From the NCBI RefSeq assembly GCF_965279675.1, contig NZ_CBDIIJ010000002.1:3038001-3102000 (forward strand): 64,000 nt of DNA, read 5' to 3'. Made by a program: the position numbers and the translations under genes. Source of the DNA: Mucisphaera sp965279675 (GTDB taxonomy: Bacteria > Planctomycetota > Phycisphaerae > Phycisphaerales > Phycisphaeraceae). Below, piece by piece: positions 8,657 to 18,900 of this stretch (its first letter is position 1; every line of letters begins with the position of its first letter). The notes beneath the pieces were generated by a model. It searched no databases. It worked only from the letters and a program-made list of their open reading frames with translations, and had not been told where the DNA came from.

Positions 8657-8827
8657 GAGGAGACCTCTTGTAAGGTATTTATCAAAAATAACTTACAGGC
8701 AGCCACTGACTCACTTGTAGTGAATCAGTCAGTGCCTTCGCTGTCGCGGCTGGTCGCGGCCTGGCATCGACTGACTCATCAACAGAAACGCATGGTGCAG
8801 AGGGTCATGGAAGCAATGGCCAGCTAA
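8657..8827 (+). pseudogene. Possible C-terminal remnant of a tyrosine recombinase
   Basis: An open frame directly after the left repeat ends in SLSRLVAAWHRLTHQQKRMV followed by QRVMEAMAS and a stop at 8825-8827. This recalls the tail common at the end of planctomycete phage-type integrases, where a short helix of the form LxxLVxAWxxLPxxIRxxI closes the protein. No catalytic Arg-His-Arg-Tyr region is present upstream, and the frame has no start codon with a ribosome-binding site. The position beside an attachment-like repeat is what makes the reading attractive. The similarity is short and drawn from memory. Confidence 0.35.
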
Positions 8828-9090
8828 GCGTATGTCACTTGGAGAAACACTCAACAGTTTGCTGTCCTCGGCCTGATGTAACGCGATCGCGATCTGCTCT
8901 TCTGTGAATCTTCACTTCTTCATCACGATGGCCTTTCCTGACAAAAGCCGAATCATCTCCGAAAACGAGCATTCAGAATGGATCAGGATCTGGGGAGAGG
9001 CGCACGATCAGGAGTTTGATGACTGTTACGCGTTGAATCTGGGTGCTAATAAATACCGAATGAGGCCATCGATATGTTGTCCCTGTGATG
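8828..9090. other. Intergenic region without supported gene
   Basis: A 65-codon frame at 8904-9101 on the plus strand overlaps the end of the convergent PEP-CTERM gene, lacks a ribosome-binding site and resembles nothing known, so I do not call it. Nothing else stands out. Confidence 0.4.
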
Positions 9091-12000
9091 TCAAGAATTG
9101 ACGCGGCAGAGACGTTGTCTGAGCGTGCCGAGCGAAAGTAAAAGTAGCAGTAGTAAGGAGGCAGGCTCGGGTACAGCGGTCACGCGAAGTGTCAGGCTCT
9201 CGGTGCCGTAGTCAGCTTGGAAGCCGAAGGGTCCAACTGAGAAGACCGCGCCGTCAAGAATGTTGTCGAAACCGCCTGTGAGGTCTCCCTGAGTCTTGAT
9301 GATCTCAAAGATGTCGCCGACCTCAGGCTCAAAGGGGGTCTGAATGTCGAAGTTGAGCACACCACCCAGACTGACGCCGCCGTTTGCGACGATCCTGTCG
9401 ATCCAGGCCGTGTCGTTGAGCATGCCGAGGTCGAGCGTCAGTTTCGAGCCCGGCTGCAGGACGATATCACCATCGAGCCAGAGTGCTCCTAGCCCCGGGG
9501 TGAGCGAGGTCATCGACAGCTCTTGTGCGCTGTCCCGGTCGCCTGACTCAGCCGGTCCATTTCCTGGCTGAAGGACACCGCCGGGCAGCACCTCGAAGAG
9601 ATCAATCCCAAGAGGACTCTCGGAGGTCAGGCCGGCCTGGCCTGCCAAGGTCAAACGTCCCGATCCGAGTGCCGAGACCTTGTCGACGGTGAGTACACCG
9701 CCTGAGGGGATACGGATAACGTTCGCGGTGAGGATCGAGTCGAGGCCGGTGATCAGCGTGTTGCCTCTTAGTTCGTAGTCGCCGGTGAGCGACATCGAGC
9801 CGCTTTCGAGGATCAGGCTGCCGTCGCCGGTCAGCGTCTGATTCAGCTCGAGCAGGCTGCCGTTGAGCACAGAGATCTGACCATCGTTGCGCCTAAGCGC
9901 ATCGAGGCCCGTGATGCTGCTGCCGCTGCCTGAGAGAACAACCTCCCCTGCGTTGACGCTGATCTCGGGAAACTCGGTGAAGGTGATGAGTGCGCCGTTG
10001 GAGACCTCCCACCGGCCCTGGCTTGTCAGCGGCGACGTCAGGTCCTCCAGGCCCAGCGGCCCGGGTTCGACCAGGCCGATGCTGCGGAACTCCATCTCGC
10101 CCGAACTGACCCGGACGGTCCCGCGATTGACGAAAGACGGCTGGATGACCGCTTTACCCGATCCGCCTTGTTTGCTGAGCAGGCCCAGGTTCGCGAACTC
10201 GGCCTCACCCATGTCGAGATCGCCCTGGGCAAAGCCGTTGTTGCCCTTGAGCAGGATCCTCCCCGACGCCTCGTTGACGAGTCTGGAGGCTCCGTTGAGC
10301 TGGAGGGCGGTCCCGGCAAACTCCTCGGCCACGATCAGACCGAGGTTGCGCAGTTCACCTGTGCGGTACGTCTGATTCTCGGTCAGAGAGCTTTCTTCAT
10401 CGACCGAGCCACCAAGTTCACGGCGGCTGCCACCCGAAAGCCAAACTTCACCTGACGCGTTGTTAAGAAAGCCTGTACGTACTTCCGAGTCATCAACATC
10501 GCCCATTCCGTCAACAATCCTACCCTTACGCCAGATGAGATACCCCGCATTACTGCCAGCTCCCGCGATCACATAGCTCTCGCCGATCCCTGGATCTGAA
10601 GCGAACACGAAAGGGGCCGGCCTATCGGCGCTCAAGTCGCCATTCAAGTAAAGGGGGCCACCGACATGGACCACCTCGCCAGTCCCATCGCCTAGAGTCG
10701 AGACGCTTCCAAGCTCCGTGAGTCCTCCTCGGATTAGTATCCGACCTGATGATCTAAGGTCAATTATCGCGATGCGTGAACCAATGGAGCCAGAATCAAG
10801 CCGCAGCTCACCATCTCCATCGATCGTGATAAATCCATCCAAGCTGGAACGCTGAAGCGTGAGTTGACCCCGGTTGACAAGGAGTTCACCGCCTGAGTTC
10901 TGAAAGATACGTCCATTCAGCGACAGACCCGAAGACGATTCGGGAGCATACATTAGACACCCAGCATTGGAGAAAACATCAAAGATCGTTGGGGTGGCCT
11001 GTGCTGTGATTCTTGACGATGGCGTGAGGACCCAAGTCGCAGTCGAATCGTTATGGACGCTGCCGCCCTCGAGTCGTATCCCACCTAGCTGTGTGATGTG
11101 CCCTCGATTCACGAACCTGTCGATCGTCTCGAATGTAGGACCCTGACGCAGCACAAGGTCACCATTGCGTCCGATGACCGTCTGGCCTACAGCGGTGTTC
11201 CTGTTGATCAGTTGTCCCTCAGTCATGGCAGCGAATGTCACACCTTCGATCAGCAGCCGGCCCTGGTTGGTGACCTCGGCATCGATCTTCACGTCACCGC
11301 CCAGATGCCACTGGCCGTCGCCCTCGGTGGCGAGCGACGCTTTGCCGGTAAGCATGCCCTGGCGGAGCCGCACCGAGGCGGGGAGGTTGCTGAGACCAGT
11401 CCCCTTCGCCGTGAGCACCCCGCTGAGGTTCCAGTCCTGAGAGAGCCGCACGCGTTCGGAGCCGACCGTCTCGATGGTGGCGTTGATGAGCTGGCCGCCG
11501 CCACGCAGGTCCACCAGACCCAGGCCGGTGGTGACCTCTACGGTGTCGAGCAGTTGAATCGGGCTTGTGACGGTCGTCTGACCGGCCTGCTCACGCAGGG
11601 TGCCGTTGAGTGTTACTTCGAGGTCAGGCCCGATGTTGATGCCTGATCCGGTGGACGCGAGCGTGCCGTTGATGAGCAGGCGACCTCCGGCTTCGAGCGG
11701 CACCGTTCCAAAGCCAAGAGCTCCTTGAGCTTCGAGCCGGCCGTTGAGACGAAAACTCCCGTTCTCGCCGATCAGGACGTTGGCGCCCGGGCTGGTCAGG
11801 TCGCTGTTGAGGGTGACGTCCCAGTTACGCGTCTCGGCAAGCCCCTTGAGCGTCCCGGTGCCGCTGGCCATGAATGCCCCCGTTCTCTGGAGCAGCACGT
11901 TCGTCCATTCGAGCTTGTCGCTGACGGTGATCGCGCCGCCGCTACCCTGGACCACGACCCCGCCATTGCTGAAGACGCCGTTGGGGTCGCCGATCTGGAG

Positions 12001-12216
12001 TTCGGTGAGATTGGGCGAGAGGTCGAGGTTGACGGAGGTCTTCTCGATCACCACCTCTCCAGTGTCCGGAGCGTCAGCGGGGCTCCAGTTGGCATCGGTG
12101 GACCAGTTGTTGTCCGGTCCCCCGCCCGTCCAGGTGGTCTGAGCCGAGGACGGGGCGGCCATGCTGCCCAACAAGCAGTACAAGGCCAACTTAGAGGTTC
12201 GGTGCTGGAGCCTCAT
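9091..12216 (-). CDS. Large secreted PEP-CTERM protein with beta-solenoid repeats
   Basis: The 1041-residue product starts with a signal peptide (about 1-27, likely cleavage after APSSAQ). A long Gly/Ser/Leu/Asn-rich region follows, of short strand-turn repeats typical of right-handed beta-helix or autotransporter-associated repeat proteins (for example GGQLINATIETVGS and GELRLDSGSIGS). It ends in VPEPASLLLLLLLSLGTL followed by a basic tail, the tripartite PEP-CTERM signal that exosortase reads and removes. ATG 12216 is preceded by GGGAGAG at good spacing; an in-frame start at 12240 lacks this. It should be exported and released or anchored at the cell surface. No exosortase gene is in the window. 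It is cargo of the putative tRNA-Asp island and divergent from the 2141-residue protein. A ligand or role cannot be inferred. Confidence 0.85.
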   Translation of the reverse strand: MRLQHRTSKLALYCLLGSMAAPSSAQTTWTGGGPDNNWSTDANWSPADAPDTGEVVIEKTSVNLDLSPNLTELQIGDPNGVFSNGGVVVQGSGGAITVSDKLEWTNVLLQRTGAFMASGTGTLKGLAETRNWDVTLNSDLTSPGANVLIGENGSFRLNGRLEAQGALGFGTVPLEAGGRLLINGTLASTGSGINIGPDLEVTLNGTLREQAGQTTVTSPIQLLDTVEVTTGLGLVDLRGGGQLINATIETVGSERVRLSQDWNLSGVLTAKGTGLSNLPASVRLRQGMLTGKASLATEGDGQWHLGGDVKIDAEVTNQGRLLIEGVTFAAMTEGQLINRNTAVGQTVIGRNGDLVLRQGPTFETIDRFVNRGHITQLGGIRLEGGSVHNDSTATWVLTPSSRITAQATPTIFDVFSNAGCLMYAPESSSGLSLNGRIFQNSGGELLVNRGQLTLQRSSLDGFITIDGDGELRLDSGSIGSRIAIIDLRSSGRILIRGGLTELGSVSTLGDGTGEVVHVGGPLYLNGDLSADRPAPFVFASDPGIGESYVIAGAGSNAGYLIWRKGRIVDGMGDVDDSEVRTGFLNNASGEVWLSGGSRRELGGSVDEESSLTENQTYRTGELRNLGLIVAEEFAGTALQLNGASRLVNEASGRILLKGNNGFAQGDLDMGEAEFANLGLLSKQGGSGKAVIQPSFVNRGTVRVSSGEMEFRSIGLVEPGPLGLEDLTSPLTSQGRWEVSNGALITFTEFPEISVNAGEVVLSGSGSSITGLDALRRNDGQISVLNGSLLELNQTLTGDGSLILESGSMSLTGDYELRGNTLITGLDSILTANVIRIPSGGVLTVDKVSALGSGRLTLAGQAGLTSESPLGIDLFEVLPGGVLQPGNGPAESGDRDSAQELSMTSLTPGLGALWLDGDIVLQPGSKLTLDLGMLNDTAWIDRIVANGGVSLGGVLNFDIQTPFEPEVGDIFEIIKTQGDLTGGFDNILDGAVFSVGPFGFQADYGTESLTLRVTAVPEPASLLLLLLLSLGTLRQRLCRVNS

Positions 12217-12981
12217 CGTACGTCTCTCCCTCTCACGCACTGGAATTTTCCCTTACATCACTTTCTTAAAGATAATCAGGATCTGAGGGGTTCTCAAGAC
12301 TTCTTTGTTCTGCGGTATCGGGCGCTCAAGTGAATCTAGGCAACAGCAGCTTGATTGGCTAAGCAAGCAAGACCACGCGCACACCTGGTGCGCTCGCTGT
12401 AACCAAGTCCGGAGCGAGTCTCGGAGGATGTCTGGACGCTACAAGAAGGCCCCGTCGATGGCCGGGAAATGGCATCCTTAGGAAGAGATCATCACCAAGC
12501 TGTGGCAAATGCCCCCCCCACGCGCGGCAAAAGATGCTATCTCGGATCGAGGTGAGTGTGAACCTTGGCGTCCAGCGTAGGAACTTAGTCCCGAAACCCT
12601 GCGCATTCAAGGTCATGGCTTGTCCTGTCCTCTCGCGATCCACCGACGGTGTTGATGTGAAAACACCCCATCACCTCCAACTTCCGTGCTATTGCTGATC
12701 CGACCCTCCGAAACGGTAACGATCAGAGAGCTTTGTTGCCTGTAGGTAAGACGTGAGCTAAAAACACATGATCATGTCACCTTTACCCATTTTCGCACGA
12801 TGGTTTTGTCTGAGCTGCAACGGGCATGAGCTTCGTATATCGAAACCTACTTGCTCATTCGAAGTCCGTTGAAAATTGTTGAACACGAACGGGGAGGTGG
12901 ATTACGTTGTAAAGGTTAAACGAGGCTCGGGAGCGGTTTGGTGCTGCTCTTAAGGGAAATGTCAGTCATTAGGACGACAAG
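12217..12981. other. Divergent promoter region between the two PEP-CTERM genes
   Basis: The 765 bp carry the promoters of both giant genes. A trace of a transposase reading frame lies at about 12430-12515. From about 12650 to 12960 the sequence is AT-richer and probably regulatory. A 94-codon minus-strand frame at 12359-12643 has no recognisable product and is not called. Confidence 0.45.
12430..12515 (+). pseudogene. Weak remnant resembling IS3-family transposase OrfA
   Basis: Translation gives SGRYKKAPSMAGKWHP, a stop, then EEIITKLWQ. IS3-family OrfA proteins commonly begin with a basic stretch followed by HTPEEIIAKLRQ, so this could be a decayed N-terminus. The match is only about ten residues, is broken by a stop, and is lost right after. 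Confidence 0.22.
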
Positions 12982-15900
12982 ATGCTGCAGCGAAAGATAC
13001 CAAAGTCGCCTAGCGTTGCGGGGCTATTCGTTTTTGTAGTTGCATCCAGTGTTACGGACACGTGGGCCAGCGGCGAGATCGCCATCGACGGCGTCGTAGA
13101 CACCGGATACGGCGCACCGGTCGCGGTGCAAACGACGCAGACGGGCTTCGGCGACGCCAACCCTCCGGGCGTGCTGAACGGCAGCGAGTTGAACGCGGCG
13201 TACGTCTCGTTCGACGACACCTACCTCAATCTGATGCTGACCGGCAACCTCGAGCCCAACTTTAACGGGCTGTCGGTCTTCATCGACTCGAAGCCCGGCG
13301 GTGAGAACACCCTCTCCGCCACGCCCGACTACGACAGCTTAGACGGCACAACATGGATCAGCTCTTACCTCAATGGCTTGACCTTCGATACCGGCTTCAG
13401 TGCCGACTATCACGTCGTGGGGTACTGGGGCAACCCAAACGGACCGTTCATAGTCGACTTCTATGACCGGCAGGGCGGGACCAATTCGATGATCCCGGGG
13501 TCGCGGGGTGTCGCGACACCCGTCACGAGTCTCGCGGGTACAGGCACCATCACGGCGGGAAGCCTCAGCAGGAACTCCTCGGGGGCGGCCTTGACGGTCG
13601 ATATGCCGATTGCCATCAACAACAACAATACGGCCGGAGTGCTGGCCGGCAGCGGTATCGCCGACCAGACCGAAGCGGCAGCGGTTACCACCGGTGTTGA
13701 ACTCGCCATCCCTCTCGCGGACATCGGGAATCCCCAGCCCGGACAGGATATCCGCGTCTTTGCCGGCATCAGCAACCTGACATACAACTTTTGGTCCAAC
13801 CAGTTCCTCGGCGGCTTGGGCACCCCAGGCGGCAACCTCGGGGGCGACGGCAACGGAAACAGCATTGGCGACTCTTCCGGGATCGACTTCAGCAGCATCG
13901 ACGGCGATCAGTTCTTCACCGTCACGGTCCCGCTGACCTACGCCAGCTCCAAGCAGATCAGCCTGGACCCCACGCGGACGTACCTGAGACGGGCCGGGTT
14001 CGACCTCAACACGCCCGACGCGATCCCCGTCAGCCTAGCGGGGCTTGGCATTGAGCCCGGCGACCGGATTGAGTTAGGCCAGCTCGGTGATTACGCCCTC
14101 GGAGCCAGCTTTGACGACGATCAGACAGCACTCGGGGCCGTCTTCGCCAGCTCGCCGGACCTGGGCCCGCCGGAGAACCAGTTCCGGGTGACCGCGGTGC
14201 AGCCGTCGGAGCAGACCTTCCCGCCATTCAACTCGTTCAGATCCTTCTCCGATAACGGCATGACCGACATCGGCCGGGACTTCTTGGTGACCGCCAACCG
14301 TGTGGTCGTGCCCGCTGGGGCGACACACCTGTTCTTGACCCCCAACGACTCGGGCTTTGCCGACAACGTCGATCCGGATGGTGACTATGGCGTGTCGATC
14401 ACGCTGGCGCCCCCGCCTCGCGCGATCGGGGTCTATGCGTTCGAGGGGGACGTATCGGATGCCTCGGGCTCGGAGCCGGACGGCTTCTTGGCAGGCAGCG
14501 CCGGCTACAGCGCTAGCGGCTTTGAGGGGCAGGCCCTGCAACTCAACGGCAATAGCGGCCCGAACGATGCCGCCAGGATCTTCAACAACCTCGACCCCAA
14601 CCTTTACCCGCGCCTGACCATGGGCGCTTGGGTGAAGGCCGCCAGCACCAGTCAGAGAGGTACGATCATCTCACATGACGACGGCTCCTTTGACCGCTCC
14701 ATCGTCGTGGACCCGGGTTCGGGTGGTGGTCAGTACTCCGCCTTTGGGGGCAACGGAGCCCCACTGGTCGGCAGCCTAACCGCACCTCCCGGAAATGACT
14801 GGGTCTTTGTCGCGGCCGTTTATGACAATGTCCTTGGTCAGACCACGTTCTACCTCGATGATCAGTCCGCTTTCGCGAATGGTTCGTTCGTCGGCCCCGG
14901 CGATCCGTTTAGCACACTCATTGGCCGCAACCCCAACTTCGGCCAGGTCTTCGACGGCCTCATCGACAATGTTTTCATCTATGACGACGCCCTGACCCCG
15001 CAGGAGATCGAGACCATCCGCCTGGGCGGGATCGCTGAGCTGACAAGGCCTGACCCTTTAACGTTCGCTGTGATCAGCACCGATGTCTTCGGGCCTGAAG
15101 ACAACTTCACGGATATTTCTCAGTGGAACATCGGCCAGATCCCGAACAACACGTCCGCCGAGCAGTTTCGCGTCAAACTGAGTGGGGGTGGGGCGGTCCG
15201 TTTCAATACGGGCGAGGTGTTACGGGTCGGTGAACTGGACATGTCCGACACCGGATTCGCCTTCAGTTTCGGCAGCAACCAACCGTTCACGGTGGAGAAC
15301 GGTTCCAGCCTCACAGTTGAGGGTTCGGTACGAATCGCTCGAGCGGTCACCGTAAGCGGGCCGGGCAGTGAACTGGAAGGCACCAGCATCAACAGTGGGA
15401 TGACCTCGGGAGCGGTGCTGCGTGCCCTCGATGGCGGTCGGATCGAGTTGGGTATCGAGCGGGTCAACATACGCCCAAGCGGCTTGTTCTTGGAGGCAAC
15501 AGGTTCGGGCAGCATAGTCTCGCTCCCGAATCTGAAGTCCATGGCCTTCCAGGACTATCGTAATGCAACGGCCCCACGCATCATTGTTGATGACGGGGGA
15601 CGCCTTGAACTAGGTCAGCTTCTTGACCTCACCGCTTTCCAGACAACCTTCCGTCGCGGTCCACGGGCGAAACTGGATGTCCTCGCAGGCAGTGAGTTCT
15701 ACGCGCCACAGCTCCAGGCCACCCGCAACTTCGATCTGACCTTTAGCAATGGCAGGTTGACCGACCTACCGGCCCTGGCCCGCATTGAATCTACGAGCAC
15801 CTCGAACTCCAGCAGTGTGCGTAGTGATCTCCACGTTGCGGGCGTGGGAACCGTCGTCAATCTGCCTGCTCTGACACAGATCGATGCGGACGTGCTCGTC

Positions 15901-18900
15901 ACCGACGGCGCTGTGCTTCAGATGCCGCTAGTGACCGACCTGACCCAGATCGGCAGGTCTTTCACGGTTGACACCGGCGGGCAGTTACTGCTTGACCAGT
16001 TGACCACTTTGCCCAGCAGCCTGAGTGTGGTCACCATTGGAACAGATGGTTCACGCCTTCACACGCCCGATCTGGTATCGATCCAAGCCCGTGAGTTGAT
16101 CGTTCGCAACGGGCTCGTGAACTCTTATCCGCTCGTCACAGACATTGCGAATCTCAAATTCCTGACGCTATCCGGCGAAGGGACGACGTTTGAGCTGCCC
16201 GCGGTCACCTCGGCTCCGGAGCTTTACGATGTCGAGTTAGCGGACGGTTCGACGCTCAACCTGTCCAACGTCACATCAATCGGCGCGACGATTTCACCTA
16301 TTACGTACTCTGCTGTCAACGGATCGACGATTAATCTGAGCAATCTGCCAACGTACTCAACAAACGAGTCGAGTTCACAGCTGGGGATCATCGCCTCGGA
16401 TAACTCATCGATCGATCTGGGCAGTGTGACGACAGTCAGCTCCACGAACGCACGCCTACCCATCAGTGCTACCCTCAACTCCACGATCGACCTTGGGGCA
16501 GCTACCACCATCAGCGGAGCCGACCTGCTGATTGGCACTGGGTCTTCGATCGACCTGTCCGGACTGTCGGGGCTGACGAATACCACGCTGGACTACCACG
16601 GCGGCCAGCTCCTCAACCTCAGTAACATCGCCTCGATCACCGGTGATCCTGGTGGCGTCGTCCTGCGGTCCCAAGGGGCGGGTAGTTTCCTCACTCTCAG
16701 CGGTATCAGCACGCTGAACCTCAGCAACCTCGCGACGCTGGAGGCGGCGGCGGGGGCAGTGCTGAACCTGCCCTTGGTCACCTCGGCCAACTCGACCTTC
16801 ACCAACGGCCGGTTGCAGATCCGGTCCACCAATGGCGGTGAGGTCCGCACGCCCAGCCTGTCGGACCTCACGTGGGTGAACCTGATCGCTGAGGACGCGA
16901 CGCTGGCCTTCCCACAGGTCGGCAGTTGGAACTTCATCGTTGATACATCCCGTAACTCATTTGACCTGCAACGGGAAGACACGGTCCTGCTGGCCGATGG
17001 AGCGAGCGCCCTGATCGACCTGTCCAACGTGACAGAGGTACGGCCTCGGGTCGGTGGTGGCAACTTGTCGACCGGCGGGGCGGGTTTTGCCTATATCGAG
17101 GCCCGTAATGGTGGCGTGGCCGACCTGTCCGACACAGCGACCATCGCCGTCACGGACGCTTCCCCCGCCTTTGGTCCGGGGGTGGTGCGTTTCACGGCGG
17201 CCAGCGGGGGCACCATCCGCTTCGACAGCCTAACCTCGGCGACCGCCAACCGCCAGGCCGAGAACCTGCAGTTCGTGATTGACGGCGGGACCATGACCTT
17301 CCCGCAGCTGGACACCGTGCAGCGTGCGACCTTCGATGTCCGTGACGGCTCGGCACTCGACCTGACCAGCCTTAGCGTGTTCGACGAGGCCGGGGCCAAG
17401 GTCTCGGGGGGCTCGCAGGTGATGTTGGGTATCGACAGTTACGCCATAGACGGCGCGGACAGCGTCTTCAGCGGGGGTGTTGGCCGGCAGAAGCCTTTCG
17501 AATCAAGAGGGGTGGCATCGGTCCTGGAGTTCCCGAACCTGACCAGCTTCTCGGCCTCGCTGGGCTCCGGTGGGGCGTTCGGTGGCCCGTCATACGTCGA
17601 TGTCGAGGCTCTGGACGGTGGGACGATCGACATGCCCGAACTGCTGACCATCAGCATGTCGGACTTCTCCAGCTTCGAGCCCTCGCAGCTGACGTTCAAG
17701 ACGACGGCGGGTTCCTCCCTGCTGATGCCCAAGCTGCAGACGATCTCGGTGAACAACGAGGGCGTGTTCCGCAACGTGATCTTCGACATCGGCTCGAGCG
17801 GCTTCGACCTGTCCGCGCTGACCCAGGCCAACGGCACCGTGTTCCAGGCCCGCGACGGCGTGCTTTTCGAGGTGCCGTCGCTGACCAGTCTCACCGGCGG
17901 CGGCTTCGCAGCTCAGAACGGCTCGACGACCCGGGCCAACAGCCTGACCACCACGCTCAACGTCGATTTCGAAGTATTCGGCACCGGTGTGCTTGAGCTG
18001 TCTGCCCTGCAGGACATCTCCGGCGCGTCGTTCTTCGCACGCGACGGCGGCTCGCTTGAGATCCCCAACGGGATCAGTTCCTACTTCGCCGATGCCGAGA
18101 GTAGCGCTCCCGACGCCGACCGTAGCCCGCAGTTCATCGCCGAGGGGGTCGGCAGCGTGCTCGACCTCACCAGCCTCCAGTCCATGACCATGATCCTCGG
18201 CAGCACCGGCCTCCTGGGCAGCGGGGGCAGTGCGGAGGTCCGGGCCTCAAGTGGGGGGCTGGTAGACCTGTCTGAACTCACGAGTGTCGACATCTCCCTG
18301 CGGTCCAGCTTCAACGACCCCGCCCCGCTCAACGTCACCGCCCAGGGCGGCGAGGTCCGGCTCGGTCGAATCGTCACCGAAAGTAACGTGTTCCTGCTTT
18401 CGCAGGGAGCGGGGTCCGTGATCACGATCCCGGGGATGTTCCTCAAAGAACGGCTGCTCGACGAGCAGGACGTACCGATCAACAGCACCGGGCAGAAACT
18501 AAGCCTGCTTGGTGGTGGACGATTGCGAATCAACGACCAAGCCGATACCAGTCAGTCGGGTTACGCACTCGAGTTTAATCACGTTCTAACCGTCGACGAC
18601 AGCATCAATCTTCAAGATGGTGTTCTGGAGTTTAGTACGGGCGATGTGTCTTATCTTGAGGTTGCCGGTCAAAGTCTTGGCGTTCAGGTCGTGGACGGAC
18701 AGACATTTGGCATCGGGAGACTTGAAGTACTTGGTAACAGCGAAGGTCTACCGACCACGCTCCGCCTGCGTGATGCGTTCGACAATGATGCAGACCCCCA
18801 GTCCATCGATTCCCTGTATCTGTACGGCCTCAACGGCGGTGAGGGTCTTATGCTTCAGGGTGGCTCAGTTCTGGAATTGAGCGGGATCAGTGCCTACGCC

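Noticed and set aside
8904..9101. Possible small gene of 65 residues
   Set aside because: No ribosome-binding site, no family resemblance, and it overlaps the end of the convergent PEP-CTERM gene.
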